Assembly (NCBI GenBank): GCA_963803245.1
Contig: CAWDLI010000015.1
Span: 1-64,000, forward strand
Source: JACVRW01 sp963803245
Lineage (GTDB): Bacteria > Actinomycetota > Thermoleophilia > Solirubrobacterales > Thermoleophilaceae
Length of the DNA stretch: 64,000 nt
Direction of reading: 5' to 3'
Of the stretch, positions 50,084 to 58,226 are shown piece by piece. The notes below the pieces were generated by a model. The model saw nothing but the letters and a program-made list of their open reading frames with translations, had not been told where the DNA came from and made no database searches. The stretch's first letter is position 1. Each line of letters starts with the position of its first letter. The position numbers were made by a program, and so were the translations under genes.

Positions 50084-51145
50084 ATGTCCCCGCTGGCCAG
50101 AACATGCGCAGCCGTGATTGCGGGCCTCGTCTCGCTGGTGGTCGCGGGTCCGGCCCAAGGAGCGTTTCCGGGAGCCAACGGCTCCATAGCCGCTGCCATC
50201 TCCGAGCCGCACCCGAACCGAGTCGACATCATCGACCCGGCGACCGGCAGGGGAGAGCAGCTGACCGGTGGGGCGCTGCCGAGCTGGTCACCCGACGGCA
50301 CGAAGCTCGCCATCCGGATCGGACTGACCGGATGGGAGATCCATGTCCTCGATCTCGCGCTGCGCGAGTCCCCCAGCGGGGGTTGTCCCGTAACCGGCTT
50401 TCGCACCTATCCCTCTGAGCCGGACTGGACGCCCGACGGCCGGCTGTCATTCAGCTGCCAGACGGCGGCCGGCGGGCGGAACGTCTATGTGGCGAACGGA
50501 GGCCCCGGGAAGCTGGTACGCGAGGACGCGTGCTGTGCGGCGTGGTCCCCGGACGGTTCTCATATCGCGTTCCTGGACTGGTCCGACGAAACGCTGTGGG
50601 TCATGAACGCCGATGGAGGTGGCGCCCGGCGCCTCCTCGACGTTCCCCACGACGGCTACAGCTGGCGCCCGGATTGGTCGCCGGACTCGCAACGGATCGC
50701 CTTTCACATGGATGTCAGCCCGCCGGACGGATGCTGTGGGGTAGGCAACTTCGAGGCGTTCACGATCAAGAGGGACGGGACCGGGCTACGCCGGCTGACC
50801 TTCGACAGCGCGGGCGACACGCAGCCCACGTTCTCCCCCGACGGGAAGCTGATCGCGTTCGTGCGCGCCCGTGGCCAGGAGGACGAGGTGTATCTGATGA
50901 ACGCAAACGGCACCGGCCAGGGCCGGCTGACCACGACTCCTCCGGAAGAAGCCGAATACCGCGGCTATGGCGGGCTCGACTGGCAGGCCGATCCATGCAG
51001 GGCGGGGGCGTGGCGCCGCTCGGGCTTCAAGAGCGAGCAGGCCTGCCTGACCGCCGTGTTCAGAGCGCGGTCCTGCCGGCGCCACGCGCCGTTTCAGCGC
51101 GAGTCGTCGCTCTGCTCCCCGGGGCTCAGGCCCCGTCCCATTTAG
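50084..51145 (+). CDS. Secreted TolB-like PD40 beta-propeller protein
   Basis: 353 residues. The first 27 residues form a signal peptide (CAAVIAGLVSLVVAGPAQGAF). At least five PD40 repeats follow, each with a (W/F)SPDG core: PSWSPDGTKLAI, PDWTPDGRLSF, AAWSPDGSHIAFL, PDWSPDSQRIAFH and PTFSPDGKLIAFV. Two CC pairs (DACCAAW and DGCCGVG) may form disulfides outside the cell. It likely binds ligands or other proteins at the envelope; there is no tol-pal context. Confidence 0.8.
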   Translation: MSPLARTCAAVIAGLVSLVVAGPAQGAFPGANGSIAAAISEPHPNRVDIIDPATGRGEQLTGGALPSWSPDGTKLAIRIGLTGWEIHVLDLALRESPSGGCPVTGFRTYPSEPDWTPDGRLSFSCQTAAGGRNVYVANGGPGKLVREDACCAAWSPDGSHIAFLDWSDETLWVMNADGGGARRLLDVPHDGYSWRPDWSPDSQRIAFHMDVSPPDGCCGVGNFEAFTIKRDGTGLRRLTFDSAGDTQPTFSPDGKLIAFVRARGQEDEVYLMNANGTGQGRLTTTPPEEAEYRGYGGLDWQADPCRAGAWRRSGFKSEQACLTAVFRARSCRRHAPFQRESSLCSPGLRPRPI

Positions 51146-51167
51146 TCCGGCAGCTACCGTTGCCCTG

Positions 51168-51434
51168 ATGAGCAGCCGGCGAGTCCCCGGTGGGGTGGTG
51201 CACACGCTGCCCACAGACCTGCGCGAGGCGCTGATCGCCAACACCACGGCACTCGATGCCTGGAAGGACATCACGCCCCTGGCCCGCAACGAGTTCATCT
51301 GCTGGGTCGAGAACGCCAAGCAGCAGACGACCCGAGAACGCCGCATTCGCCGGACCCAGGAGGAGCTGGAGGACGGCCAGCGTCGGCCATGCTGCTGGCC
51401 GGGGTGCGAGCACCGCGACCGCACCGGCAGGTAG
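51168..51434 (+). CDS. YdeI/OmpD-associated-like small protein
   Basis: 88 residues. The first 65 match the C-terminal domain of YdeI/OmpD-associated (bacteriocin-protection) proteins: LPTDLREALIANTTALDAW, then LARNEFICWVENAKQQTTRE and RRIRRTQEELEDGQRRP. The N-terminal DUF1905-type part is absent. Function in actinobacteria is unknown. It converges on the acetoacetyl-CoA synthetase gene with a 3-base gap. Confidence 0.75.
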   Translation: MSSRRVPGGVVHTLPTDLREALIANTTALDAWKDITPLARNEFICWVENAKQQTTRERRIRRTQEELEDGQRRPCCWPGCEHRDRTGR

Positions 51435-51437
51435 CGG

Positions 51438-53396
51438 CTACCGCTTCTCCCCGGCGAACCCCACGAACGCGTCTATCGCTCCCGGATCCGCCAGCGCGTC
51501 CCGGCTGGCCACCTTCTCGGGCGGATCGCCCAGCAGGATGCGCTTCACGGGCAGCTCCAGCTTCTTCCCGGTCATCGTCCGGGGGATCGACGGCACGGAC
51601 TCGATCGTGTCCGGCACGTGGCGGGGTGATAGGGCTCCGCGGAGTGCGGACGCGATTGACGACCGCAGCGCGTCGTCCAACGAAAAGCCGTCGGTCAGCT
51701 GCACGAACAGGATCAGCTCGCCCGGGCCGCCCTCCGGGTCCTCCAGGTGCACCACCAGCGAGTCCAGCACCGAGTCCAGGTTCTCCACCACCGCATAGAA
51801 CTCGCCCGTCCCCAGCCGCACGCCACCGCGGTTCAGTGTCGCGTCGGAGCGGCCGGTCACCACGCAGCTTCCGCGCTCGGTAAAGACGATCCAGTCGCCG
51901 AAGCGCCAGATGCCGGGGTACTCGTCGAAGTACGTGGAGCGGTAACGCTCGCCGTCGTCGTCCCCCCAGAAGCGGACCGGCATCGAGGGCATCGGCTGGC
52001 GGATCACCAGCTCACCGAGCTCGCCGACAACCTCCTTCCCCGAGGGGTCGAACGCCGCCGAGTCCACAGCCAGGCAGCGACCCGAGATCTCGCCCCGGTA
52101 GACCGGCTGCAGCGGCCCGCCCTGAACCACCCCGCAGCACACGTCGGTCCCGCCACTCCCCACGTTCAGCAGCACATCGGACCCGAGCTGCTCGTAGACC
52201 CAGTCGAACCCCTCGGCGGGCAAGGGCGACCCCGCCGCGCACAGCTGACGAAGCGAGGACAGGTCGAAGTCGCGACCCACCTCCATCCCGGCCTTCCGGC
52301 AGCCCATGAGCAGCGCCGGGCCGGCGCCCATGATGGTCGGCCGGGTCTCCTCGGCCAGCCGCCACTGGGCGGACATGTCGGGGTAGAGCGGGTTCCCGTC
52401 CAGCATCACGATCGACGCGCGCAGCAGCAGCGTCGACACCAGCGCGTTCCACATCATCCACGCGGTCGTCGTGAACCACATCAGGCGGTCGCCGCGCTGG
52501 ATGTCCCAGCTCAGCCCGTGGTTCTTGAAGTGCTCCACCAGGATCCCCCCGTGGCGGTGCACGATCGCCTTCGGCAGTCCCGTGGTGCCCGACGAGAAGA
52601 GCACGTACAGCGGGTGGTCGAACGACACCTGGGCGAACTCGAGCGGCCCGGATTCGGCGACGAGCGACGACCACTCGACCGAGTCAGGCAGCGAGTCGTC
52701 CTCCCCGCCCGCATACGGCACGTGCACCACGTGCTCCACCGTGGGCAGCGCAGCGCGGATCTCGGCCACCTCGGCGCGCCTGTCCACCTCCTTCTCCCCG
52801 TAGCGGTAGCCGGCTATCGCAAGCAGCACCTTCGGCTCCAGCATCGCGAAGCGGTCGATCACCGCGCGCGGCCCGAACTCCGTCGCGCAGGTGGCCCACA
52901 CCGCCCCCAGGCTCGCCGCCGCGAGGAAGGCGATGAGCGTCTCCGGGATGTTCGGCAGGTAGGCCACCACGCGGTCGCCCTCCCCCACCCCCAGCCGCTG
53001 CAGCCCCGCCCGCGCGGCGGCCACCTGCTCGCGCAGGTCGGCGAAGGTCAGGTCGAACGGCTCGCGCGTCTGCGAGATCGCCGCGACGGCCACCGAGCCG
53101 CGATCCTCGTCGCGGCCCAGCATGTGCTCCGCGTAGTTGAGCCTCGCGCCCGTGAACCACTCCGCCCCGGGCATCTCGCGTGAGCCGAGCACGCGCTCGT
53201 ACGGCGTGGAGGCGCGCACCCCGAAGAACTCCCAGAGCGACCCCCAGAACCCCTCGAGATCCGACACGGACCACTCGAACAGCTCGTCGTAGTCCGAGAG
53301 CTCGCGCCCGCGGGTGTCGCGCACGTGGTCGAGGAAGCGGCCCACCTGCGTGGTCTGGCGAACGTCGGCCGGCGGGGTCCAGAGGACCTCGCTCAC
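51438..53396 (-). CDS. aacS: Acetoacetyl-CoA synthetase
   Basis: 652 residues, the usual length. The ANL-superfamily motifs are VLFSSGTTGLPKAIVHRHGG, a glycine-rich VGSGGTDVCCGVVQGGP, TGRSDATLNRGGVRLGTGEF and a C-terminal TMTGKKLELPVKRIL with the adenylating Lys. The N-terminal LWTPPADVRQTTQVGRFLDH and the CCGVVQGG region are those of acetoacetate-CoA ligases rather than acetyl-CoA synthetase. It activates acetoacetate, for ketone body or polyester turnover. Confidence 0.92.
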   Translation of the reverse strand: MSEVLWTPPADVRQTTQVGRFLDHVRDTRGRELSDYDELFEWSVSDLEGFWGSLWEFFGVRASTPYERVLGSREMPGAEWFTGARLNYAEHMLGRDEDRGSVAVAAISQTREPFDLTFADLREQVAAARAGLQRLGVGEGDRVVAYLPNIPETLIAFLAAASLGAVWATCATEFGPRAVIDRFAMLEPKVLLAIAGYRYGEKEVDRRAEVAEIRAALPTVEHVVHVPYAGGEDDSLPDSVEWSSLVAESGPLEFAQVSFDHPLYVLFSSGTTGLPKAIVHRHGGILVEHFKNHGLSWDIQRGDRLMWFTTTAWMMWNALVSTLLLRASIVMLDGNPLYPDMSAQWRLAEETRPTIMGAGPALLMGCRKAGMEVGRDFDLSSLRQLCAAGSPLPAEGFDWVYEQLGSDVLLNVGSGGTDVCCGVVQGGPLQPVYRGEISGRCLAVDSAAFDPSGKEVVGELGELVIRQPMPSMPVRFWGDDDGERYRSTYFDEYPGIWRFGDWIVFTERGSCVVTGRSDATLNRGGVRLGTGEFYAVVENLDSVLDSLVVHLEDPEGGPGELILFVQLTDGFSLDDALRSSIASALRGALSPRHVPDTIESVPSIPRTMTGKKLELPVKRILLGDPPEKVASRDALADPGAIDAFVGFAGEKR

Positions 53397-53406
53397 GGGC
53401 GCCGCC

Positions 53407-53835
53407 TCAGTCGAGCGTGGTCCTGCCGTCCTCGTGCACGGTCCAGCTCGGATTGTTCGCGATCTCCCAGGGATGCCCGTCGGGATCGATGAAGATCCCC
53501 GAATAGCCGCCCCAGGGCGTCTCGGCGCCGGGACGGCCGATGGTCGCCCCCGCCGCGCGGGCCTCTTCGATCACCGCGTCCACCTGGCCCGGCGAGTTGA
53601 CGTTGTAGGCCAGCGTGATCCCGCCCCAGCCGCCGTCGTCCGTGACCGTGCTGTCCTCCGCGAGCTTCCCGCGGTCCCAGAGCGCGACGATGAGCCCGCC
53701 CGCCTGGAAGAACGCCACGTGGTCGCTCTCGTTGTCCACTCCGCCGTCCATCTGCCAGCCGAGCGCCTCGTAGAACGCCCGCGCCCGCGCCACGTCGGCC
53801 ACACCCAGTGTGATCAGGCTCAGCCGCTGGTCCAT
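53407..53835 (-). CDS. VOC-superfamily protein (glyoxalase/bleomycin-resistance type)
   Basis: 142 residues from ATG 53835 after GAAGGAGG. It has the family pattern ITLGVADVARARAFYEALGW, HVAFFQAGGLIVALWDR and a final GGYSGIFIDPDGHPWEIANN with a Glu. Such proteins sequester or modify small toxic molecules. It is divergent from an AraC-type regulator, a common pairing for this family. Confidence 0.85.
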   Translation of the reverse strand: MDQRLSLITLGVADVARARAFYEALGWQMDGGVDNESDHVAFFQAGGLIVALWDRGKLAEDSTVTDDGGWGGITLAYNVNSPGQVDAVIEEARAAGATIGRPGAETPWGGYSGIFIDPDGHPWEIANNPSWTVHEDGRTTLD

Positions 53836-53890
53836 ACCCGCCTCCTTCGTCGTTGGAGGGTGGACCGTAACCCGAGAACACAAGCCGCTC

Positions 53891-53917
53891 TTGAACTTTT
53901 CGGACACTGGGTAGCCT
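53891..53917 (+). promoter_or_regulatory. Likely leaderless promoter of the AraC-type gene
   Basis: TTGAAC (53891-53896) and TAGCCT (53912-53917) with a short 15-base spacer. The -10 box ends 6 bases before the ATG and no ribosome site is present. Confidence 0.4.
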
Positions 53918-53923
53918 CCGGGC

Positions 53924-54619
53924 ATGGCCTACCGCGAGTTCGGCCCGAGCAGGCGCTTGGCGGACCTCGTGAGCTGCACCTGGGAGCGAGAGGCGTCGCC
54001 GGCCGGCGCCCCCAGCGCGGCGCGCGTGCTGCCCGACGGCTGCCTGGATCTCGTCTGGCGCGGTGGCCGGCTGTTCGTGGCCGGCCCCGACAGCCGGGCC
54101 TTCATGAGCCCCGTCGAGCCCGGCCCGTCGATCGTGGGCCTGCGCTTCCGGACCGGCACCGCCGGGCAGGTGCTCGGCCTGCCCGCGAGCGAGCTGCGCG
54201 ACGCGCGCGTGCCGCTCTCGGAGATCTGGGGCGCCGAGCTCGAGGACCGGCTGGGCGAGGCCCCGAGCGCCGACGCGCGGCGCGGGCTCCTCGAGACGGC
54301 CGTGCTGGAGCGCCTGGCCGAACCCGACCTGCTCGTGCTCGCGGCGGTCCGCCGGCTCGGGAAGCCGGGCAGTCGTGTCGGCGAGCTGAGCGACACCCTC
54401 GGCACCAGCGAGCGCCAGCTGCTGCGGCGCTTCAACGGCGCTGTCGGCTACGGGCCGAAGACCCTCGACCGCGTGCTGCGCTTCCAGCGCTTCCTCGCCC
54501 GCGCAGGCGACGGCGACCTGGCACGCACCGCCGCCGACCTCGGCTACGCGGACCAGGCCCACCTCACTCGCGAGTGCGTGCGCCTCTCGGGCCTCACCCC
54601 GGCGCGGCTGGCCGCCTGA
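53924..54619 (+). CDS. AraC-family transcriptional regulator
   Basis: 231 residues. An N-terminal ligand domain (VSCTWEREAS, ARVLPDGCLDLVWRGGRLFV, VGLRFRTGTAGQVLGLPASEL) of the DUF6597 kind precedes two AraC helix-turn-helix units (VGELSDTLGTSERQLLRRF and LARTAADLGYADQAHLTREC). It probably regulates the divergent VOC gene. It converges with the HAD gene, with a 5-base gap. Confidence 0.9.
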   Translation: MAYREFGPSRRLADLVSCTWEREASPAGAPSAARVLPDGCLDLVWRGGRLFVAGPDSRAFMSPVEPGPSIVGLRFRTGTAGQVLGLPASELRDARVPLSEIWGAELEDRLGEAPSADARRGLLETAVLERLAEPDLLVLAAVRRLGKPGSRVGELSDTLGTSERQLLRRFNGAVGYGPKTLDRVLRFQRFLARAGDGDLARTAADLGYADQAHLTRECVRLSGLTPARLAA

Positions 54620-54624
54620 ACGCC

Positions 54625-55428
54625 TCACAGCCACGGCAGCATCTCCTCGACCCCGTTCACGACCTCGTCGGGGCGCTGGCGCTCCGGCACCGCCGCGATG
54701 TCCACCGAGCCGCTCATCCCGCTGCGCACCAGGATCGTGCGCGACCCGCCCAGGTGGCCGAGCGCGATGTCCATGCCGATGTCGTCGCCCACCACCACCA
54801 GGTCCTCCGAGGGCGCTCCCAGCCGAGCGCTGACCTCGTCCACCGCCACGCGCGACGGCTTGCCCACCACGATCGGACGCGCGCCGGTGACCTTCGCGAT
54901 CCCCGCCGTGACCATCGCCCCGCGGCTGAAGATCACGCCGTTCGCGCCCCAGAAGCCGCGCAGGTACATGGCGGTGAGCAGCCGCGCGCCGAGCATCACC
55001 GCGCGCGCGGCCGCCTCCATCGCGTCGAGGTCCACCTGCTCGACGTGGGCGACGAAGATCACCTGCGCGTCGTCGCCGTCGGTGAGCGGCACTCCCGCCG
55101 CGGCCATCCGATCGCGCGTGGCCTCCGAGCCGAACACCATCACGCGCTCGCCCGCGTGGCGCCGCGCCAGGTACGACAGCGCGCTGCAGACGGGTGTGAG
55201 CAGCTCCTGCCCGCTCACCGGCAGGCCGTCGCCGGTGAGGCCCTCGGCAAACGCCTCCGGGCTCATGTGGCTGCCATTCGTGAACAGCACCAGCGGCCGG
55301 CCGGACGCCCGGATCTTCTCCAGCACCTGAACGGCACCCGGCAGCGGCTCCGCGCGGAAGTCCGGGTCGCGGTGCACGAGCGAGCCGTCCACGTCGAACA
55401 CGAACCCGCGCGCGTCGTCAAGCCGCAC
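54625..55428 (-). CDS. HAD-superfamily phosphatase, NagD/PGP subfamily (IIA)
   Basis: 267 residues from GTG 55428, inside the end of the carboxyltransferase gene. HAD motifs I-IV are all visible: FVFDVDGSLVHRD, LVLFTNGSHMS, the Lys in VVGKPSRVAVDE and VVVGDDIGMDIALGH. The large cap between motifs II and III is that of NagD-like enzymes, which remove phosphate from sugar or small acid phosphates. As the last gene of the dikinase operon it may remove the phosphate added by the dikinase, or recycle a dead-end product; that is inference. Confidence 0.85.
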   Translation of the reverse strand: MRLDDARGFVFDVDGSLVHRDPDFRAEPLPGAVQVLEKIRASGRPLVLFTNGSHMSPEAFAEGLTGDGLPVSGQELLTPVCSALSYLARRHAGERVMVFGSEATRDRMAAAGVPLTDGDDAQVIFVAHVEQVDLDAMEAAARAVMLGARLLTAMYLRGFWGANGVIFSRGAMVTAGIAKVTGARPIVVGKPSRVAVDEVSARLGAPSEDLVVVGDDIGMDIALGHLGGSRTILVRSGMSGSVDIAAVPERQRPDEVVNGVEEMLPWL

Positions 55429-56887
55429 GGCGCCACACCACCAGGTCGTCGCCCTTCTCGAGCCGGAGGTACCCAACGTCGCGCTTCGCCAGCTCGGCCA
55501 GCAGCCGGACGAGCGGATCGCGGCCGGGCCGCGCGAGCGGCGTCCGCGGGGCCGCCCCGCTCACCATGGCGTCGACCTGCTCCGCCGGCATCGTCAGCCG
55601 CAGCAGCAGCTCCTCCTCGGAGATCCGGTCGCCATAGCGCGAGCGCGCCCCCTCCAGGCTGATCGGCTCCAGATCGCGCAGCTCGGCGGCGCGCGGCAGC
55701 GAGAGAACGCGGTCGGCCACCTCCGGGTCCACCGGCGCAGCCGGCTCGTAGAAGTGCCCGAGGAAGTAGCGCACCGTCTCGTCCGAGACGGCCGACCAGC
55801 GCTCGCCACGCGACACCACGTTCGCCACCGCCTGCGTGACCACGAACTGCGACACCGGCGTGACCATGATCGGGTAGCCCATCTCCGCTCGCACGCGCGT
55901 GACCTCCTCCACGGCGGCGTCGAACAGGTCGCCGCGCCCCATCTCCTCCAGCTGGCGGCGCGTGGTGGTGACCATGCCGCCCGGCATCTGGTGGCGGTAG
56001 TAGGCGGCGTCGTACTCGGCGGGCGCGCCGAGCGGCAGCCCGCGGTCCAGCGCGAGCGCGTGGAAGTGATCGGAGACGAGGGCGAGCGCCTCCAGGTCGA
56101 GGCCGTGCGTGAAGCCCTCCGCCTCCAGGTTGCGCAGCGTCGTCTCGGCCGGCGGGTTCGAGGTGCCGTTGGCCACCGGCGCAACGGCGGTGTGCAGCGT
56201 GCGGATCCCGGAGCGCAGCCCCTCCACGTACGCCATCGGACCGAGCCCGATCGTGCAGTGGCTGTGGAGCTCCACCGGCCGCGGCGCGAACGCCGCGATG
56301 AACTTCGGCACCAGCTCGCGCACCGCGTCGACGGTCAGCAGGCCGCCGGGGTCCTTCAGGTACAGCCGGTCGATGTCGGGCGAGGCCGCCACCGCCGCGG
56401 CGCGCTCGGCGTAGTAGTCGTGCGTGTGGGCGGGGCTGATCGAGTAGGTGAGCCCGACCACCACCTCCTCGATCCCCTCCTCCCGCGCCATGCGCGCGAG
56501 CCGGATCAGCGAGTCGGGATCGTTCGACGGGTCGGCGATCTGCACCCGCCTGATCCCGTTCCGAGCCACGAGCCGGAGCGACAGCCGGATCACGTCCTCG
56601 CCGGCGGGGACCCACGAGATGAAGCGCATGCCCGTGGTGATGAAGTTGAGCGGCGTGTTCGGCATCGCGGCGCTGACCAGCCGGATCCGCTCCCACGGGT
56701 CCTCGCGGTGGAAGCGGACCGACACCGCCATGTGCGTGCTCGAGGTGAAGTCGAGCGCCCGGAAGCCCACCCGGTCCATCGCCGGCGCGATCGCGGTCAC
56801 GTCCGGCGTGGTCAGCCCGGTGGCGCCCCAGAGGCTCTGGTTGCCGTCGCGCGTGGTCGTGTCGACGATCTCGACGGAGTCGCTCAC
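55418..56887 (-). CDS. Biotin-dependent carboxyltransferase subunit (pyruvate/oxaloacetate carboxyltransferase-like, 5S type)
   Basis: 489 residues from ATG 56887, overlapping the carrier-protein stop. The HMGL-like barrel starts VDTTTRDGNQSLWGATGL and carries LYLKDPGGLLTVDAVREL (carbamylated-Lys strand) and ELHSHCTIGLGPMAYVEGL with the metal His pair. A conserved carboxylase domain follows (EYDAAYYRHQMPGGMVTTT). It moves CO2 between carboxybiotin and a keto or acyl acceptor. The first motif differs from DTTxRDAHQS of pyruvate carboxylase, so the acceptor may not be pyruvate. No biotin carboxylase gene is in the window. Confidence 0.85.
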   Translation of the reverse strand: MSDSVEIVDTTTRDGNQSLWGATGLTTPDVTAIAPAMDRVGFRALDFTSSTHMAVSVRFHREDPWERIRLVSAAMPNTPLNFITTGMRFISWVPAGEDVIRLSLRLVARNGIRRVQIADPSNDPDSLIRLARMAREEGIEEVVVGLTYSISPAHTHDYYAERAAAVAASPDIDRLYLKDPGGLLTVDAVRELVPKFIAAFAPRPVELHSHCTIGLGPMAYVEGLRSGIRTLHTAVAPVANGTSNPPAETTLRNLEAEGFTHGLDLEALALVSDHFHALALDRGLPLGAPAEYDAAYYRHQMPGGMVTTTRRQLEEMGRGDLFDAAVEEVTRVRAEMGYPIMVTPVSQFVVTQAVANVVSRGERWSAVSDETVRYFLGHFYEPAAPVDPEVADRVLSLPRAAELRDLEPISLEGARSRYGDRISEEELLLRLTMPAEQVDAMVSGAAPRTPLARPGRDPLVRLLAELAKRDVGYLRLEKGDDLVVWRRAA

Positions 56888-57318
56888 GAGCCGGTCTCCA
56901 CCCGGAAGAGCGGCTCGCCGTCGCCCACCAGCTGGGCGTCGTCGGCGCAGATCTCGACGATCGTCCCGGACACCCCCGCGGGCACCGAGTTCATCATCTT
57001 CATGATCTCGATGATGCAGACCACGGTGTCCGGCTCGACCCGGGCGCCGATCTCCACGAACGGCTCCCGGCCGGGGCCGTCGGCGCGGTAGAAGGTCCCG
57101 GGCATCGGCGCCCCGATGATCGTGGAGGGGCCGCCCGAAGCAGCTTTCGCGGGCTCCGCCGCCGGCGCCGCGGCGGGCTCGGACGCCTTCTCGACGACCG
57201 CCGCCTCCCCGCGCACCACGTGCAGCTTGAACCCGTCCGTCTCGACGCGCAGCTCGTCGAGCTCGGACTCGTCGATCAGCCGCAGGATCTCGCGCACGTC
57301 CTCCTCGGTGAGCGCCAT
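56884..57318 (-). CDS. Biotin carboxyl carrier protein (AccB-like)
   Basis: 144 residues. After an N-terminal helical part (LTEEDVREILRLIDESELDE) and an Ala/Pro linker (residues about 45-65) comes the biotinyl domain. The modified Lys sits in CIIEIMKMMNSVPAG, and APMPGTFYRADGP opens the domain. It carries CO2 on biotin to the adjacent carboxyltransferase. Start and stop overlap both neighbours (TGATG and ATGA), so it is made in step with them. Confidence 0.93.
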   Translation of the reverse strand: MALTEEDVREILRLIDESELDELRVETDGFKLHVVRGEAAVVEKASEPAAAPAAEPAKAASGGPSTIIGAPMPGTFYRADGPGREPFVEIGARVEPDTVVCIIEIMKMMNSVPAGVSGTIVEICADDAQLVGDGEPLFRVETGS

Positions 57319-58226
57319 CAGGACTTGCCGGTCGCGCCGAACGTCTTCATCACCAGCGAGAGCGCCGACTGCGCCTCCACCGGCTTTGCTGCCGGGCGCG
57401 CGGTGACCGGCCGCGACTGCAGCACCAGGAGCTCGTCGTCGCGGGAGATCGCCCACTCGATGTCCTGGTGCCCGCCGAAATGGCGTTCGATGCGACGGGC
57501 CACCTCGAGCAGCCGGCCGAGCGACTCGTCGTCGAGGCAGGCCGCCTCGCGCCGCTCAGGCGGCACGTCCAGCCGTACGGTCCCGTCACCCTCCGGGTGC
57601 GGCACGTCCTCGACCTCCTTCGGCCCGATCGTCCGCGTGGTCACCTCCGCGCTGACCTTGTTGATCCGGTACTCGTCCGGCGTGACCTCGCCGGCCACCA
57701 CCGCGCTGCCGAGGCCCCAGCTGGCGTTGACCGCCACCGTGCTCGGGTCTCCGCTCACCGGGTTGCAGGTGAACATCACGCCGGACACGAGCGCGTCGAC
57801 CATCAGCTGGACCGTCACGCCCATGGCAGGGGGCCCGGAGTCGCCCAGGCGCTCGCGGTAGCTCACCGCCTCCGGGTTGTCGAGGCTCGCCCAGCACGAG
57901 CGCACCGCGTCGCAGACGGCCTCGGCGCCGCGCACCCACAGGTAGGTGTCGTGCTGACCCGCGAAGGTGGCCTCCGCGCTGTCCTCGCCGATGGCGCTGG
58001 AGCGCACCGCGACGGCGGGGTCGTCCCCCAGCGCCGCATATGCGGCGGCAATCTCGGAGAGCAGCTCCGAGGACTCGACCGCGCTCGACACCGCGAATCC
58101 CGCGGGCACCGGCACACCCGCGCCCAGCAGCTCCCCCAGCGACGCGCTCTTGCCGCCGAACAGCGGCTCGTCGGCACGGCGAAGATCGGCGAGCGGGCGG
58201 GTGTGCGGCGTGCCCGCTTCGGTCAC
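57318..58226 (-). CDS. ATP-binding subunit of a PEP-synthase-like dikinase (phenylphosphate synthase beta-like)
   Basis: 302 residues from GTG 58226, overlapping the stop of the larger subunit. It corresponds only to the N-terminal ATP-grasp part of PEP synthase: FGGKSASLGELLGAGVPVP, AVRSSAIGEDSAEATFAGQHD, VMFTCNPVSGDPSTVAVNA and the ATP-site ending DIEWAISRDDELLVLQSRPV. There is no swivelling His domain, which is in the next protein upstream. This split is known for phenylphosphate synthase of Thauera (40-kDa ATP subunit plus 70-kDa His subunit), which phosphorylates phenol from ATP with release of AMP and phosphate. Confidence 0.8.
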   Translation of the reverse strand: MTEAGTPHTRPLADLRRADEPLFGGKSASLGELLGAGVPVPAGFAVSSAVESSELLSEIAAAYAALGDDPAVAVRSSAIGEDSAEATFAGQHDTYLWVRGAEAVCDAVRSCWASLDNPEAVSYRERLGDSGPPAMGVTVQLMVDALVSGVMFTCNPVSGDPSTVAVNASWGLGSAVVAGEVTPDEYRINKVSAEVTTRTIGPKEVEDVPHPEGDGTVRLDVPPERREAACLDDESLGRLLEVARRIERHFGGHQDIEWAISRDDELLVLQSRPVTARPAAKPVEAQSALSLVMKTFGATGKS

